A program made the translations under genes and the position numbers. The notes under the pieces were generated by a model. The model ran no database searches and was not told the origin of the DNA. It saw only the letters and a program-made list of their open reading frames with translations. Shown piece by piece: positions 8,327 to 15,487 of a DNA stretch of 23,474 nt. The stretch is from JBHIBA01 sp046758845. GTDB lineage: Bacteria; UBA8248; JACPRG01; G963555815. Where the stretch lies: positions 1-23,474 of the forward strand of contig JBHIBA010000034.1 of the NCBI GenBank assembly GCA_046758845.1, given 5' to 3'. Position 1 is the first letter of the stretch; the number at the start of each line of letters is the position of its first letter.

Positions 8327-9205
8327 CTACAGCAGAAAGGCCAGGACGGTGGGCGTCGTCGCCACGCTGAGGACGGTCGATACCCAAACCGTCGATGCGA
8401 CAAGCTCCGGGTTTTTGTTAAACTTCTGAGCGAAGATGAAGTTGATGACCGCGGAGGGCATGCTGGAGCCGAGGATCAGAACGCCTCGCGCCGTTCCCTC
8501 AAGGCCCAGGAAAGTTGCGAGGGTCCAAGCCAGGGCGAAGCCCCCGCCGATTCGCAGCACGGCCGCCGCCGTGGCGGTCCGAAAGGCCCTGAGCCGCACG
8601 GACACCAGGCGGTAGCCGAGAGAGAAGAGCATGAATCCGATGCCCGCGGTTCCCATGATCTCCACGGGCCGGGCAATGTATACGGGCACTTCCCATCCCA
8701 GAAAGGAGACCATCACGCCGGCGATGGCCGTGTACATCATCGGCATCCGAAAGGCCTCGGAGGCGTTTTCCGCTCCCCGGCTGACGATGGCCACGCCCAG
8801 CGTGTACTGAACCAGGGCGCTCGTCGTAAAGAAGATGACGGCCAACGCGAGGCCTTCCTCTCCAAAGGCGAACAGACACAGGGGCATCGACATGTTTCCC
8901 GCGTTGGGAAACATGATGGGCAGGTAGAGGCCGCGCAGCTCTTTTCCCCAGTACTGAAGGAAAATCGTCGTCAGGATCCCCATCCCCAATATCACGGAGA
9001 GGACGGACAGAGAGATCACACCGAAGGTTTTCAAGGGGATCACGCTTTTCGAGAGGGCAGAGAAGGCCAGGCAGGGCGATGCGACGTAGATCACCACATC
9101 GGTGAGGGAGGCCAGATCGATTTTTCTCAACCGGCCGAAGAGATAGCCGAGACCGATGAGGAAGAAGACGGGGAAAACTGTGGAGAAAACCTTTGTCGCC
9201 AGCAT
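8327..9205 (-). CDS. AEC-family (auxin efflux carrier-like) permease
   Basis: A 292-residue membrane protein with about ten hydrophobic segments. It begins MLATKVFSTVFPVFFLIGLG, the usual AEC start, and has the conserved mid-protein MFPNAGNMSMPLCLFAFGEEG, where the N/P-rich broken helix marks the family, and a C-terminal SSMPSAVINFIFA. Bacterial members export or exchange organic acids such as malate or malonate; the substrate here is unknown. The frame is open upstream to 9319, but the family pattern begins at the ATG at 9205, behind GGAAGAGA. It is divergent from the MFS gene at 9374 and ends at the bidirectional terminator at 8229-8268. Confidence 0.88.
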   Translation of the reverse strand: MLATKVFSTVFPVFFLIGLGYLFGRLRKIDLASLTDVVIYVASPCLAFSALSKSVIPLKTFGVISLSVLSVILGMGILTTIFLQYWGKELRGLYLPIMFPNAGNMSMPLCLFAFGEEGLALAVIFFTTSALVQYTLGVAIVSRGAENASEAFRMPMMYTAIAGVMVSFLGWEVPVYIARPVEIMGTAGIGFMLFSLGYRLVSVRLRAFRTATAAAVLRIGGGFALAWTLATFLGLEGTARGVLILGSSMPSAVINFIFAQKFNKNPELVASTVWVSTVLSVATTPTVLAFLL

Positions 9206-9310
9206 AGGGTTCGGATTCTCTTCCAGCCGCCCGGTCACTCGGCCTGAAGGGCCCACCCACCGGGGATGGATGGCAAAAGAAGGACTCGAAATCTTACCGC
9301 AGTCCTCCGA

Positions 9311-9339
9311 GCCGGGCAAAAGCCGGTTCGGAGCCCGGC
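9311..9339. repeat. Inverted repeat between divergent transporter genes
   Basis: GCCGGGC at 9311-9317 pairs with GCCCGGC at 9333-9339 around a 15-base loop, with CCGGTTC repeated directly at 9323 and 9339. There is no T run, so it is not a standard terminator. Its place between two divergent starts would suit a regulatory structure or operator, but nothing else supports this. Confidence 0.35.
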
Positions 9340-9373
9340 CGGTTCTTCAGGCCGCCAGCCGGAAGGAAGACCC

Positions 9374-10645
9374 ATGAGCCGGCGTACGGTCCTGGCCTGG
9401 TCGTTCTATGATTTCGCCAATTCGGCCTATCCCACCGTCATTGTAACCGTCGCTTACAGCGTCTACTTCAAGACCGTGGTCGCCGGTGGGGCGGCGGGCG
9501 GCGCGGGCGATTTTTTCTGGGGTTTCGCCATCTTCTTGTCGATGATCACGGTGGCTGCGGCGGCTCCCTTCCTCGGCTCATTGGCCGATGTGTCCGGCAC
9601 AAAGAAGAAATTCTTAGGATTCTTTGCGGCTCTTTGCGTCCTTTTCACCGGGTTGCTCTTTTTCGTTGGGAGAGGGGACATCCTGACGGGGGTCCTCTTA
9701 TTCGTCGTCGCCAATATCGGTTTTGAGGGCAGCCTGGTCTTTTACAACGCCTTCGTTCCGGAGATCGCCGTGGAGAGGGACTACGGGAAGGTCTCGGGAT
9801 ATGGCTGGGCGTTCGGATACGTGGGGGGCCTGCTTTGTCTGCTCTGGGTCTTCCCGCTGATCAAGGGGGGATTCGCCCCGGAGAACCTTTCCAACTTCCG
9901 CACGGCCTTTGTTCGGGTTGCGATTTTTTACGCGCTGTTTTCCATCCCGACTTTTCTGTGGCTCCGGGAGAGAGCGGCAGATGCCCGCAGGGCCGGTTGG
10001 TCCGAGCATGTCCGCAGAGGGTGGGAGCAGTTGCGGGAGACCTTCCATCATGTCCGCCGTCTCAAACATCTCTTCCGCTTCTTGCTGGCGTTCCTCATCT
10101 ATAACGACGGTATCGTGACGGTCATCGCCTTCAGCTCCATCTACGCCGTCAGCACCCTCGGTTTCACCATGAAGGAGGTGACGGCCCTGTTCATCGCTGT
10201 CCAGGCTTCGGCCTGTATGGGGGCGTTCGCTTTTGGCTTCGTCGTCGATCGAATCGGCGCCAAGCAGACGATTCTCCTGCTTCTGGGTCTTTGGTGCCTG
10301 GTCGTCCTGGCCGCCTATTTCACCGTAACAAAAGGTCAGTATTTTGCGGTGGCAATGGTCGCGGGGGTGGGGTTGGGCTCCGTCCAGTCGGCCAGCCGGA
10401 GCCTGATGGCGTTCTTCATTCCGGAAGGGAAGGGCGGGGAATTCTACGGGTTTTATGGGGTTTGCGGCAAGATGTCGGCCGTCTTGGGCCCGCTCACCTT
10501 TGGAATTATCTCAACCTTGGCCGGAAGCCAGCGCATAGCCATTCTCTCCGTGTTGTTTTTCTTCCTGGCAGGAATGGCCGTTTTATGGAGCGTCCGGGTG
10601 GAAAAGGTGGACGTGTCATATTCACGCGGATCTTCCCCGGTCTGA
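9374..10645 (+). CDS. MFS transporter of the Atg22/UMF1-like family
   Basis: A 423-residue, 12-helix major facilitator protein. The N-terminal VLAWSFYDFANSAYPTVIV is the hallmark of the Atg22-like (vacuolar effluxer/UMF1) group. The first half contains GSLADVSGTKKKFLGFFA, an MFS loop 2-3 motif. The second half contains GAFAFGFVVDRIGAKQTILL and the GSVQSASRSLMAFFIPEGK stretch, which is also typical. Fungal relatives export amino acids from the vacuole; bacterial substrates are mostly unknown. I start at the ATG at 9374 behind AAGGAAG; the upstream extension to 9266 is not protein-like. It reads away from the AEC permease. Confidence 0.87.
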   Translation: MSRRTVLAWSFYDFANSAYPTVIVTVAYSVYFKTVVAGGAAGGAGDFFWGFAIFLSMITVAAAAPFLGSLADVSGTKKKFLGFFAALCVLFTGLLFFVGRGDILTGVLLFVVANIGFEGSLVFYNAFVPEIAVERDYGKVSGYGWAFGYVGGLLCLLWVFPLIKGGFAPENLSNFRTAFVRVAIFYALFSIPTFLWLRERAADARRAGWSEHVRRGWEQLRETFHHVRRLKHLFRFLLAFLIYNDGIVTVIAFSSIYAVSTLGFTMKEVTALFIAVQASACMGAFAFGFVVDRIGAKQTILLLLGLWCLVVLAAYFTVTKGQYFAVAMVAGVGLGSVQSASRSLMAFFIPEGKGGEFYGFYGVCGKMSAVLGPLTFGIISTLAGSQRIAILSVLFFFLAGMAVLWSVRVEKVDVSYSRGSSPV

Positions 10646-10819
10646 GGGGCGCCCCGTCCCCCAATCGTGTCCTCAGCAGGGGCGCTTACGAACTTGACCT
10701 CCTTTTCCAGGCTATCCTGAAGTCTGTCGTGGAGATGGCTCACTGAGAGAAAAGAACAAAGTGGAAATTGCTTCCGACCAAAGGATTCGGGTTGACAAAG
10801 TTGGGGGGGGCTGCGAATC
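10646..10819. promoter_or_regulatory. Upstream region of the TetR gene with a -35-like box
   Basis: After the MFS gene there is about 270 bp before the next gene. TTGACA at 10792-10797 is followed after 17 bases by GAATCT (10815-10820), a perfect -35 with a weak -10. The palindromic operator at 10820-10841 sits just downstream, where a bound repressor would block the promoter. No clear terminator for the MFS gene is visible. Confidence 0.4.
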
Positions 10820-10841
10820 TTTGAGTGAACAATTGTTCGCA
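10820..10841. promoter_or_regulatory. Operator-like palindrome in the TetR promoter region
   Basis: The core 10822-10839 reads TGAGTGA-ACAA-TTGTTCG. It contains a perfect 12-bp palindrome GAACAATTGTTC. Its reverse complement matches the site at 11992 at 16 of 19 positions, so the same protein probably binds both. The place just upstream of the TetR gene suggests autoregulation. Confidence 0.65.
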
Positions 10842-10918
10842 ATACCCTCGACGGTGTCCTGTCGCTGGGGACGGAGACAAAAGAGTTCATCGATGAGACG
10901 GCTCATCTTGGGGTGGCC

Positions 10919-11485
10919 ATGCGGGACGCGGCAAAGACGAAAGAGTTAATCGAGAAGACGGCCTTGCGCCTCTTTGTCGAGAAGGGGGTTGCCGAGACCA
11001 CAATCAGGGATATCGCCTCGACCGCCGGGATCGCCGAAGGGACCATGTACCGGCACTACCCGAGCAAAGACGCCCTGGCTTGGTCCCTCTTCAAGGAGAA
11101 CCTGACGTGGCTTGTCCGGGACTTGGATCTCCTCCAGCAAGACCACCGGAAACTGAAGGGCAAGCTGGAAGCGATGATCCGCCGCTTTTGCGCCTTCTTT
11201 GACGAGGACCGGTACCTCTTCAGCTACCTCCTCCTCTACCTGCACGGGCAGCACAGGCGGGTGACGAAGGACATGCCCCATCCGGAGTTCTTGCTCCGCG
11301 GCGTCATTGCCGAGGGGATGGCGCGCGGGGAGATTCCCAAGGGCGACGCGGACGTGGCGGCGGCTATGGTCGTCGGCATTGTCCGTCAGCTGGCCGTCTC
11401 CATCCTCTTCGGCCGGATGAGCCGCAGCCTGTCCAGTCTCGCGGATACTCTCGTGGCCGCCGCCTGGCGGGTGCTTAAGAGGTAA
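10919..11485 (+). CDS. TetR/AcrR-family transcriptional regulator
   Basis: A 188-residue regulator. Residues about 8-55 form the TetR helix-turn-helix: LIEKTALRLFVEKGVAETT, IRDIASTAGIAEGTMYRHY, then PSKDALAWSLF. The C-terminal ligand domain is not assignable. I take the ATG at 10919; a GTG two codons earlier (10913) is also possible. A palindrome of the TGAnTGA class overlaps its promoter region and recurs before genes at 12058 and 15488, so it very likely controls itself and the downstream lipid module. The operator type resembles that reported for the acyl-CoA-sensing Bacillus FadR, which makes a long-chain acyl-CoA effector plausible; that step is inference. Confidence 0.93.
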   Translation: MRDAAKTKELIEKTALRLFVEKGVAETTIRDIASTAGIAEGTMYRHYPSKDALAWSLFKENLTWLVRDLDLLQQDHRKLKGKLEAMIRRFCAFFDEDRYLFSYLLLYLHGQHRRVTKDMPHPEFLLRGVIAEGMARGEIPKGDADVAAAMVVGIVRQLAVSILFGRMSRSLSSLADTLVAAAWRVLKR

Positions 11486-11877
11486 ATCCATGGGAGAGTT
11501 AGTGAGTGATTATGCCTTCGGTTTTGCTGGCCTTTTGTGACTGACCCGGCTGTTGAGTGGAATTCCTTTCGTGGTAACCGAGTTCTCTCATTTGATAACA
11601 AGGTTATCGACCCGGCGATCCGCGTTCGGCACTCAGCCCCCCCCGAGAGCTGAAAACCCCACGTTTTCAATAGATTACATCATGGCTCCATTTTGGCATT
11701 CCTCTTGCTTCAGTTTAGAGGGCAGGCAAATCGCCACCACGTCAGCGCAAAGGGAGCGGCAAAGGTCGACAAAGAGATGAATATCGAACCCAAAGGGCGG
11801 GCCGTGGAAAAGACATGGAGGGCAGCGATCGGTGGGGAAAAGGGTCGCGCCTGGGTCCTCGTGCCGTCTCAAGGCGA

Positions 11878-11899
11878 CCGCCGGACAGGCGGGTTTTTT
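11878..11899 (+). terminator. Possible Rho-independent terminator
   Basis: CCGCC (11878-11882), a 5-base loop and GGCGG (11888-11892) are followed by G and TTTTTT. The stem is short but all G/C. It would stop read-through from the TetR gene before the operator pair. The T run may instead belong to a repeated promoter-operator unit, because similar T runs precede all three downstream operators. Confidence 0.4.
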
Positions 11900-11909
11900 C
11901 GGCGCCGGA

Positions 11910-11931
11910 AATGAACGAGTATTCACTCATT
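11910..11931. promoter_or_regulatory. TetR-type operator 1 upstream of the DUF3108-like gene
   Basis: The core reads TGAACGA-GTAT-TCACTCA inside AAT...ATT, an imperfect inverted repeat whose mismatches are all purine for purine or pyrimidine for pyrimidine. It differs from the site at 15419 at only 3 of 22 positions. Confidence 0.75.
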
Positions 11932-11991
11932 ATCGAAGAGATCCGAACCCGCTGGGTGGCAGATGCCGGAGACTTGATTTTTGGTGCGAAA

Positions 11992-12013
11992 GACGAACGA
12001 ATGTTCACTCATC
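11992..12013. promoter_or_regulatory. TetR-type operator 2 upstream of the DUF3108-like gene
   Basis: The core reads CGAACGA-ATGT-TCACTCA, 82 bp from operator 1. It keeps the TCACTCA half exactly and the other half with one change. A T run ends 9 bases before it, as at the other two downstream sites. Confidence 0.7.
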
Positions 12014-12057
12014 AGTGAAACCTGTTTGGCCGCTGCAAAGCGGCAGAGGAGGGGGAT

Positions 12058-13122
12058 ATGATGGAGGGCGAGAAGCAATTAGTCACTGCTCCTTTCCGCC
12101 TTATGCGGCGCAGAAAGGCCGTCCGGGTTTGGGGCATGAATGGAACAGGCAGTCTGACAGGCGCAGCCGAATCGGCGCACGCCGCTAAGAAAGGAGAGGC
12201 ATCTGTTGCGTCTGGAGAGCGCGTCCGGGCCCCTGGCGCCATTCGCTCTCTTGCAGCTGCTCTGGCCTCCCTCTTGTTCATCTCGCTTGCGCCCCCGCCG
12301 TCCGCCGCGGCGGAGCCCATCTCTTTTCCCGAGGACGAGGACTTCACGTACAACATTCGCTTCCTCTGGTTCAAGCGGGTAGCGCAGGGCAGGCTGCGCA
12401 TCCACCGTGTCTCGGGCAGACGCTATCGGGCGGAATTGCTGGCCGAGACGAAGGGGCTGATCGGCTTCCTCACGTTCCACCAGAAGAACCATTACGTGAG
12501 CGAGGCGGATTACGTGCCCGAGAGCGGGCGCCTCATAACCCGCCGCTTCACCAAAGTCGTCACCCGGGGAAGAAAGGTTGCGAAGAGCGTCACCGAGATC
12601 GACTACGAGAGTGGGGAGTTTCGGTGGATGGCCACCGAGAACAGAGAGGTCAAGGACAAGGGAAGCGAGCCGATCCCCGAGGGGGTCATCTACGAGGACA
12701 TGTTGTCTGCCTTCTTCAACTTGCGGCACGGGGCATTCGGCCCCCTGACGCGTGGACGGCGTGTTTCGGTCAGCTCCCTGCCGTACTACCAGGCGACCGA
12801 GAAAGGCCAGACGGAATACGAGAAGGAGTTCATCCGCTCATTTGAGATTCGCATCGCGGACGCCCAGACTGAGAAGGCGTATCGGCGCCGCTTCGGCCGG
12901 CCGGACGAGAAAGGACTCCTGGTCCTCGTCCAGATGCCCCGGGATCTCTTCGGGCAAAAAGCGGGCGAGATCCTCGTTTGGTTTGATACGGACCTCATTC
13001 CCATCGCCGCGAGAGTCGAGGACGTTATCTTCCTCGGCGACGTATCCGGCGTCCTGCGGCAGACGCTCGCGCACAGCCCTACGGGCGTAGGCGGCTCTTT
13101 ACCGAAAAGCGTTGCGGAGTAG
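12058..13122 (+). CDS. Exported DUF3108-like protein
   Basis: A 354-residue protein. After an unusually long, basic N-terminus comes a hydrophobic segment at 62-79 (IRSLAAALASLLFISLAP) and a PSAAAEP cleavage site near 84, so the mature part is probably periplasmic. The mature region has the DUF3108 pattern: FTYNIRFLWFKRVAQGRLRI, then RYRAELLAETKGLIGFL, then GVIYEDMLSAFFNLR and a late IPIAARVEDVIF strand. The beta-rich fold resembles lipoprotein- or lipid-binding barrels, but its function is unknown. The ATG at 12058 follows GAGGAGGGGG; a start at 12136 would shorten the leader. It is the first gene after two operators, so it belongs to the TetR regulon. Confidence 0.72.
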   Translation: MMEGEKQLVTAPFRLMRRRKAVRVWGMNGTGSLTGAAESAHAAKKGEASVASGERVRAPGAIRSLAAALASLLFISLAPPPSAAAEPISFPEDEDFTYNIRFLWFKRVAQGRLRIHRVSGRRYRAELLAETKGLIGFLTFHQKNHYVSEADYVPESGRLITRRFTKVVTRGRKVAKSVTEIDYESGEFRWMATENREVKDKGSEPIPEGVIYEDMLSAFFNLRHGAFGPLTRGRRVSVSSLPYYQATEKGQTEYEKEFIRSFEIRIADAQTEKAYRRRFGRPDEKGLLVLVQMPRDLFGQKAGEILVWFDTDLIPIAARVEDVIFLGDVSGVLRQTLAHSPTGVGGSLPKSVAE

Positions 13123-13172
13123 CCGCCTCATGAGTGAAGCCTCATCGAGGGACTCGTGGACGCTGTGCCAGC

Positions 13173-13198
13173 GCGGTAGCCTAGGGCGGTAGCCTAGG
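13173..13198. repeat. Tandem duplication of a 13-bp unit
   Basis: GCGGTAGCCTAGG occurs twice head to tail, each ending in the palindrome CCTAGG. It lies between the DUF3108-like gene and the small membrane protein gene. No function is evident; slippage or a paired binding site are both possible. Confidence 0.7.
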
Positions 13199-13326
13199 AG
13201 GGTGCGATGCAGGTGAGGCCGCCGGTGGGCGCCGAGCAATTCTGCATCGGGCGAAGTGATGCCAAAGTTCACCCGCTTGAGGGGCGGTCTGGCCAAGAGG
13301 CGGAAGTGGCAGAAGGAAGCAGTCCA

Positions 13327-13464
13327 ATGAGCCGGCTGAAGCCTTTCAGGGACGCCTTTTCGGGCTTCCGCTTGTTCTCCATGACCCAGAGTCTCGCGAC
13401 GGATGTCAGGTTCATGAGTCTCAAAGAATGGGGAAAGGTCAATTTGACGACGGTAACGGAACCC
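13327..13464 (+). other. Coding-like segment upstream of, and one frame from, the small membrane gene
   Basis: An ATG at 13327 behind AGAAGGA opens MSRLKPFRDAFSGFRLFSM and continues through SLKEWGKVNLTTVTEP with strongly G/C-ending codons. From about 13466 that codon pattern moves to the next frame, which reads VDRSTEKVGEIEGKMVGVIA into the small membrane protein. If one base near 13465 (after a CCC codon) is skipped, the two parts make one protein of about 110 residues. This may be a real frameshift, a programmed +1 shift, or a sequencing error. Confidence 0.45.
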
Positions 13465-13507
13465 GGTCGATCGGTCGACCGAAAAGGTCGGGGAAATCGA
13501 GGGCAAG

Positions 13508-13660
13508 ATGGTGGGCGTGATCGCAAAACTGCTCAATCCCATCGAGGAGCTTCTGCTCTTGGGCGCTCAGTACGGTCTTTCCTCGTTGGCGGTCTATCTG
13601 GCTGCGGGGGTTCTCGGAACCCTTGTCCTGTGGCGACTGAGACGCCGATTGAGAAGGTAA
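13508..13660 (+). CDS. Small single-span membrane protein
   Basis: A 50-residue protein starting MVGVIAKLLNPIEELLLLGA with one hydrophobic helix, LAVYLAAGVLGTLVLW, and a very basic tail RLRRRLRR, which predicts a cytoplasmic C-terminus. The ATG has a good ribosome site (GAGGG, 4-base gap). Codon choice is like the neighbouring genes. Coding-type sequence continues upstream of this ATG in the same frame until a stop near 13455, so the true product may begin at 13327 through a frameshift. No family recognised; its place between the DUF3108-like and radical SAM genes suggests a role in the same membrane-lipid module. Confidence 0.55.
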   Translation: MVGVIAKLLNPIEELLLLGAQYGLSSLAVYLAAGVLGTLVLWRLRRRLRR

Positions 13661-13772
13661 GACCCGTCCGGGCGCCGGCGTGGCATATCCTCGGCCGCCC
13701 TTTGGTGCTACGCTTGCGGCAAAGAACCGGTTCATCCGGGGAATGTCGCATCGGAAGGAAAGGGGGGCCGCC

Positions 13773-15401
13773 ATGAGGGTGGGAATCATCGAGTTAACTC
13801 GGAACACGCCCTGCAAAGGCTGGGCAGACCGCCTCTACACCTCCTATTTCCGAAAGCAGTATGCCAGTATCATGCCCCAAGCCGTGGCCGTCTGGTGCCG
13901 CCAGCTGGGCCACCAGGTCTTCTACGCCACGTATTACGGACAGAAGGACCCGAGGAGCCTGCTCCCCGACCATCTGGATGTCGTATTTGTCGCTTCCTAC
14001 ACCTACGCCAGCGCTTTGGCCTACGCCCTGGCCAAGCTGTTCCGCAGGGAAAAAACGCTGACCGTCATCGGCGGGCCCCACGCCAAGTCCTTCCCTGGGG
14101 ACTGTCTCCGCTTTTTCGACCTGGTGGTCAAGGATTGCGACCGGACGCTCATCGACGACATTCTGCGTGGTCATTTCGATCCCCCCGCCATCATTACGAG
14201 CGGCCGGCCCCTGACGGATTTCCCTTCCGTCGAAGAGCGGATGCCGGAAATCGTGACGTCGGCCTTCTATCGCGGCAAGCCGGGCTTGACCAGCTTCGTC
14301 CCGTTGTTGGCCAGCGTGGGCTGTCCTTACAAGTGCGACTTCTGCGTCGACTGGAACAACCAGTACGTCGCGCTGCCCGGAGAACGTCTCGAAGCCGATC
14401 TCAGATACCTGTCCGAGAATTTCCCTCGCCTACTGGTCGCCTATCACGATCCCAACTTCGGGGTTCGGTTCGATGAGACCATGGACATCATCGAGACCAT
14501 CCCCGAGAAGCGGCGCAACGGCTACCTCATGGAGAGTTCGCTCTCGATCCTGAAGGAGTCGAGGCTGGAGCGGTTGCGGCGAACGAACTGCGTCTTCGTG
14601 GCCCCGGGTGTGGAATCGTGGACCGACTATTCGAACAAGGCCGGGGTCGGCGCCAAGGTGGGCCGCGACAAGCTGGAGCAAGTTGTCGATCACTTCCACC
14701 GGCTCGGGCAGTACGTCGCGGGCCAACAGGCGAACTTCGTTTTCGGGACGGACGCGGACCGGGGCAGGGACCCCGTCGAGCTCACCAAGGAATTCATACG
14801 CCGCCTTCCCTCCGTCTGGCCCGCGGTCCTCATTCCGACCCCCTTGGGCGGCACACCCCTCTACGACAAGTGCTTGGCCGAAGGCAGGATCCTGAAATCT
14901 ATGCCCTTCACCTTCTACTTGAATTTCTACCTGGTGATCACTCTCACCAACTACCATCCCATCGAGTACTACGATCACCTCATCGACATTATTTCGGTGA
15001 TTACCTCCAAGGGCATGTTGGTGCGTCGCCTGCTGACCAAGTCGCACCCGGTCGTCCGGCTCATCCACACCCTGCGGGCATTCGCCGCGCGGGAGGAGCT
15101 CGCGGAGTACCGCCGAATCCGGAAGATGCTGGCGACCGATGCGCAGTTCAGGGCGTTCCACGAGGGTCGTTCTGACGCCCTGCCCGAGTTCTACCACTGG
15201 CGGTACGAGCAGAGGCTGGGCCCCTACGCCGAGTTGATCTCCCGCGCTGAGCGTATTCCGGTCTTGGACGAGACGGTCTTGCCCACCGCTTCGACACCCG
15301 CCACGATAGTAAAACCCGTGACCGACCCAGCTTTGGACACTGCCCCCGCCCTCTCGCCGGAGGTTCTTCGCATCCGCCGGTTGCGTGCGCAGGAGGGGTA
15401 A
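13773..15401 (+). CDS. B12-binding-domain radical SAM enzyme
   Basis: A 542-residue protein. Residues 1 to about 150 have a cobalamin-binding-type Rossmann pattern, with VVFVASYTYASALAYAL and IGGPHAKSFPGD (GGPHA at 100-104). The radical SAM core carries CPYKCDFC at 184-191, the CxxxCxxC site for the 4Fe-4S cluster. Other marks are YHDPNFGVRFDE and FVAPGVESWTDYSNKAGVGA, which I recall from an uncharacterised radical SAM family. Such enzymes methylate or rearrange unactivated carbon. The start is the ATG at 13773 behind GGAAAGGGGGG; the frame's 31 upstream codons are not family-like. It lies in a lipid-synthesis gene run, so a lipid or headgroup substrate is plausible but unproven. The gene ends 18 bases before an operator. 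Confidence 0.85.
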   Translation: MRVGIIELTRNTPCKGWADRLYTSYFRKQYASIMPQAVAVWCRQLGHQVFYATYYGQKDPRSLLPDHLDVVFVASYTYASALAYALAKLFRREKTLTVIGGPHAKSFPGDCLRFFDLVVKDCDRTLIDDILRGHFDPPAIITSGRPLTDFPSVEERMPEIVTSAFYRGKPGLTSFVPLLASVGCPYKCDFCVDWNNQYVALPGERLEADLRYLSENFPRLLVAYHDPNFGVRFDETMDIIETIPEKRRNGYLMESSLSILKESRLERLRRTNCVFVAPGVESWTDYSNKAGVGAKVGRDKLEQVVDHFHRLGQYVAGQQANFVFGTDADRGRDPVELTKEFIRRLPSVWPAVLIPTPLGGTPLYDKCLAEGRILKSMPFTFYLNFYLVITLTNYHPIEYYDHLIDIISVITSKGMLVRRLLTKSHPVVRLIHTLRAFAAREELAEYRRIRKMLATDAQFRAFHEGRSDALPEFYHWRYEQRLGPYAELISRAERIPVLDETVLPTASTPATIVKPVTDPALDTAPALSPEVLRIRRLRAQEG

Positions 15402-15418
15402 TTTTTTTTCGGGGAATA

Positions 15419-15440
15419 TATGAGCGAGTATTCACTCACT
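15419..15440. promoter_or_regulatory. TetR-type operator 3 upstream of the phosphatidyltransferase gene
   Basis: The core reads TGAGCGA-GTAT-TCACTCA and matches operator 1 at 19 of 22 positions. It occupies the 86-bp gap between the radical SAM gene and the CDP-alcohol phosphatidyltransferase. A run of eight T's ends 9 bases upstream. It implies a second regulated transcript start inside the cluster. Confidence 0.75.
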
Positions 15441-15487
15441 TACCTGCAACCCGAAACCACCCCAGAGTGGTTGCCAAGGAGGGCCCA

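Larger units (their letters stand above)
11486..12057. promoter_or_regulatory. 570-bp regulatory intergenic region
   Basis: No credible gene. From left to right it holds a weak half-matching operator (11503-11520, TGAGTGA-TTAT-GCCTTCG), a terminator-like stem with six T's (11878-11899), and two good operators (11910-11931 and 11992-12013). The ribosome site of the DUF3108-like gene (GAGGAGGGGG, about 12046-12055) ends the region. The 45-codon frame at 11777-11914 overlaps an operator and looks accidental. Confidence 0.5.

Noticed and set aside
8171..9247. Plus-strand 358-codon frame opposite the AEC permease
   Set aside because: A His/Asp/Gly/Arg-rich shadow of a membrane-protein gene, with no recognisable domain.
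11503..11520. Fifth full operator after the TetR gene
   Set aside because: One half (TGAGTGA) is exact but the other (GCCTTCG) fits only 5 of 7; kept only as a weak candidate.
11777..11914. A 45-codon frame beginning MNIEPKGRAVEKTW
   Set aside because: It has a poor ribosome site, overlaps the terminator-like stem and an operator, and matches no family.
12079..12729. Minus-strand 216-codon frame opposite the DUF3108-like gene
   Set aside because: No domain pattern and no ribosome site; the plus strand has a signal peptide and a family match.
13207..13776. A 189-codon plus-strand frame before the radical SAM gene
   Set aside because: Only the part from 13327 to about 13464 looks coding; the rest is low-quality Arg/Gly-rich sequence overlapping the real small membrane gene in another frame.
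15402..15409. Terminator of the radical SAM gene at the run of eight T's
   Set aside because: No adequate G/C stem directly precedes the T run; its fixed distance to the operator suggests a promoter element instead.
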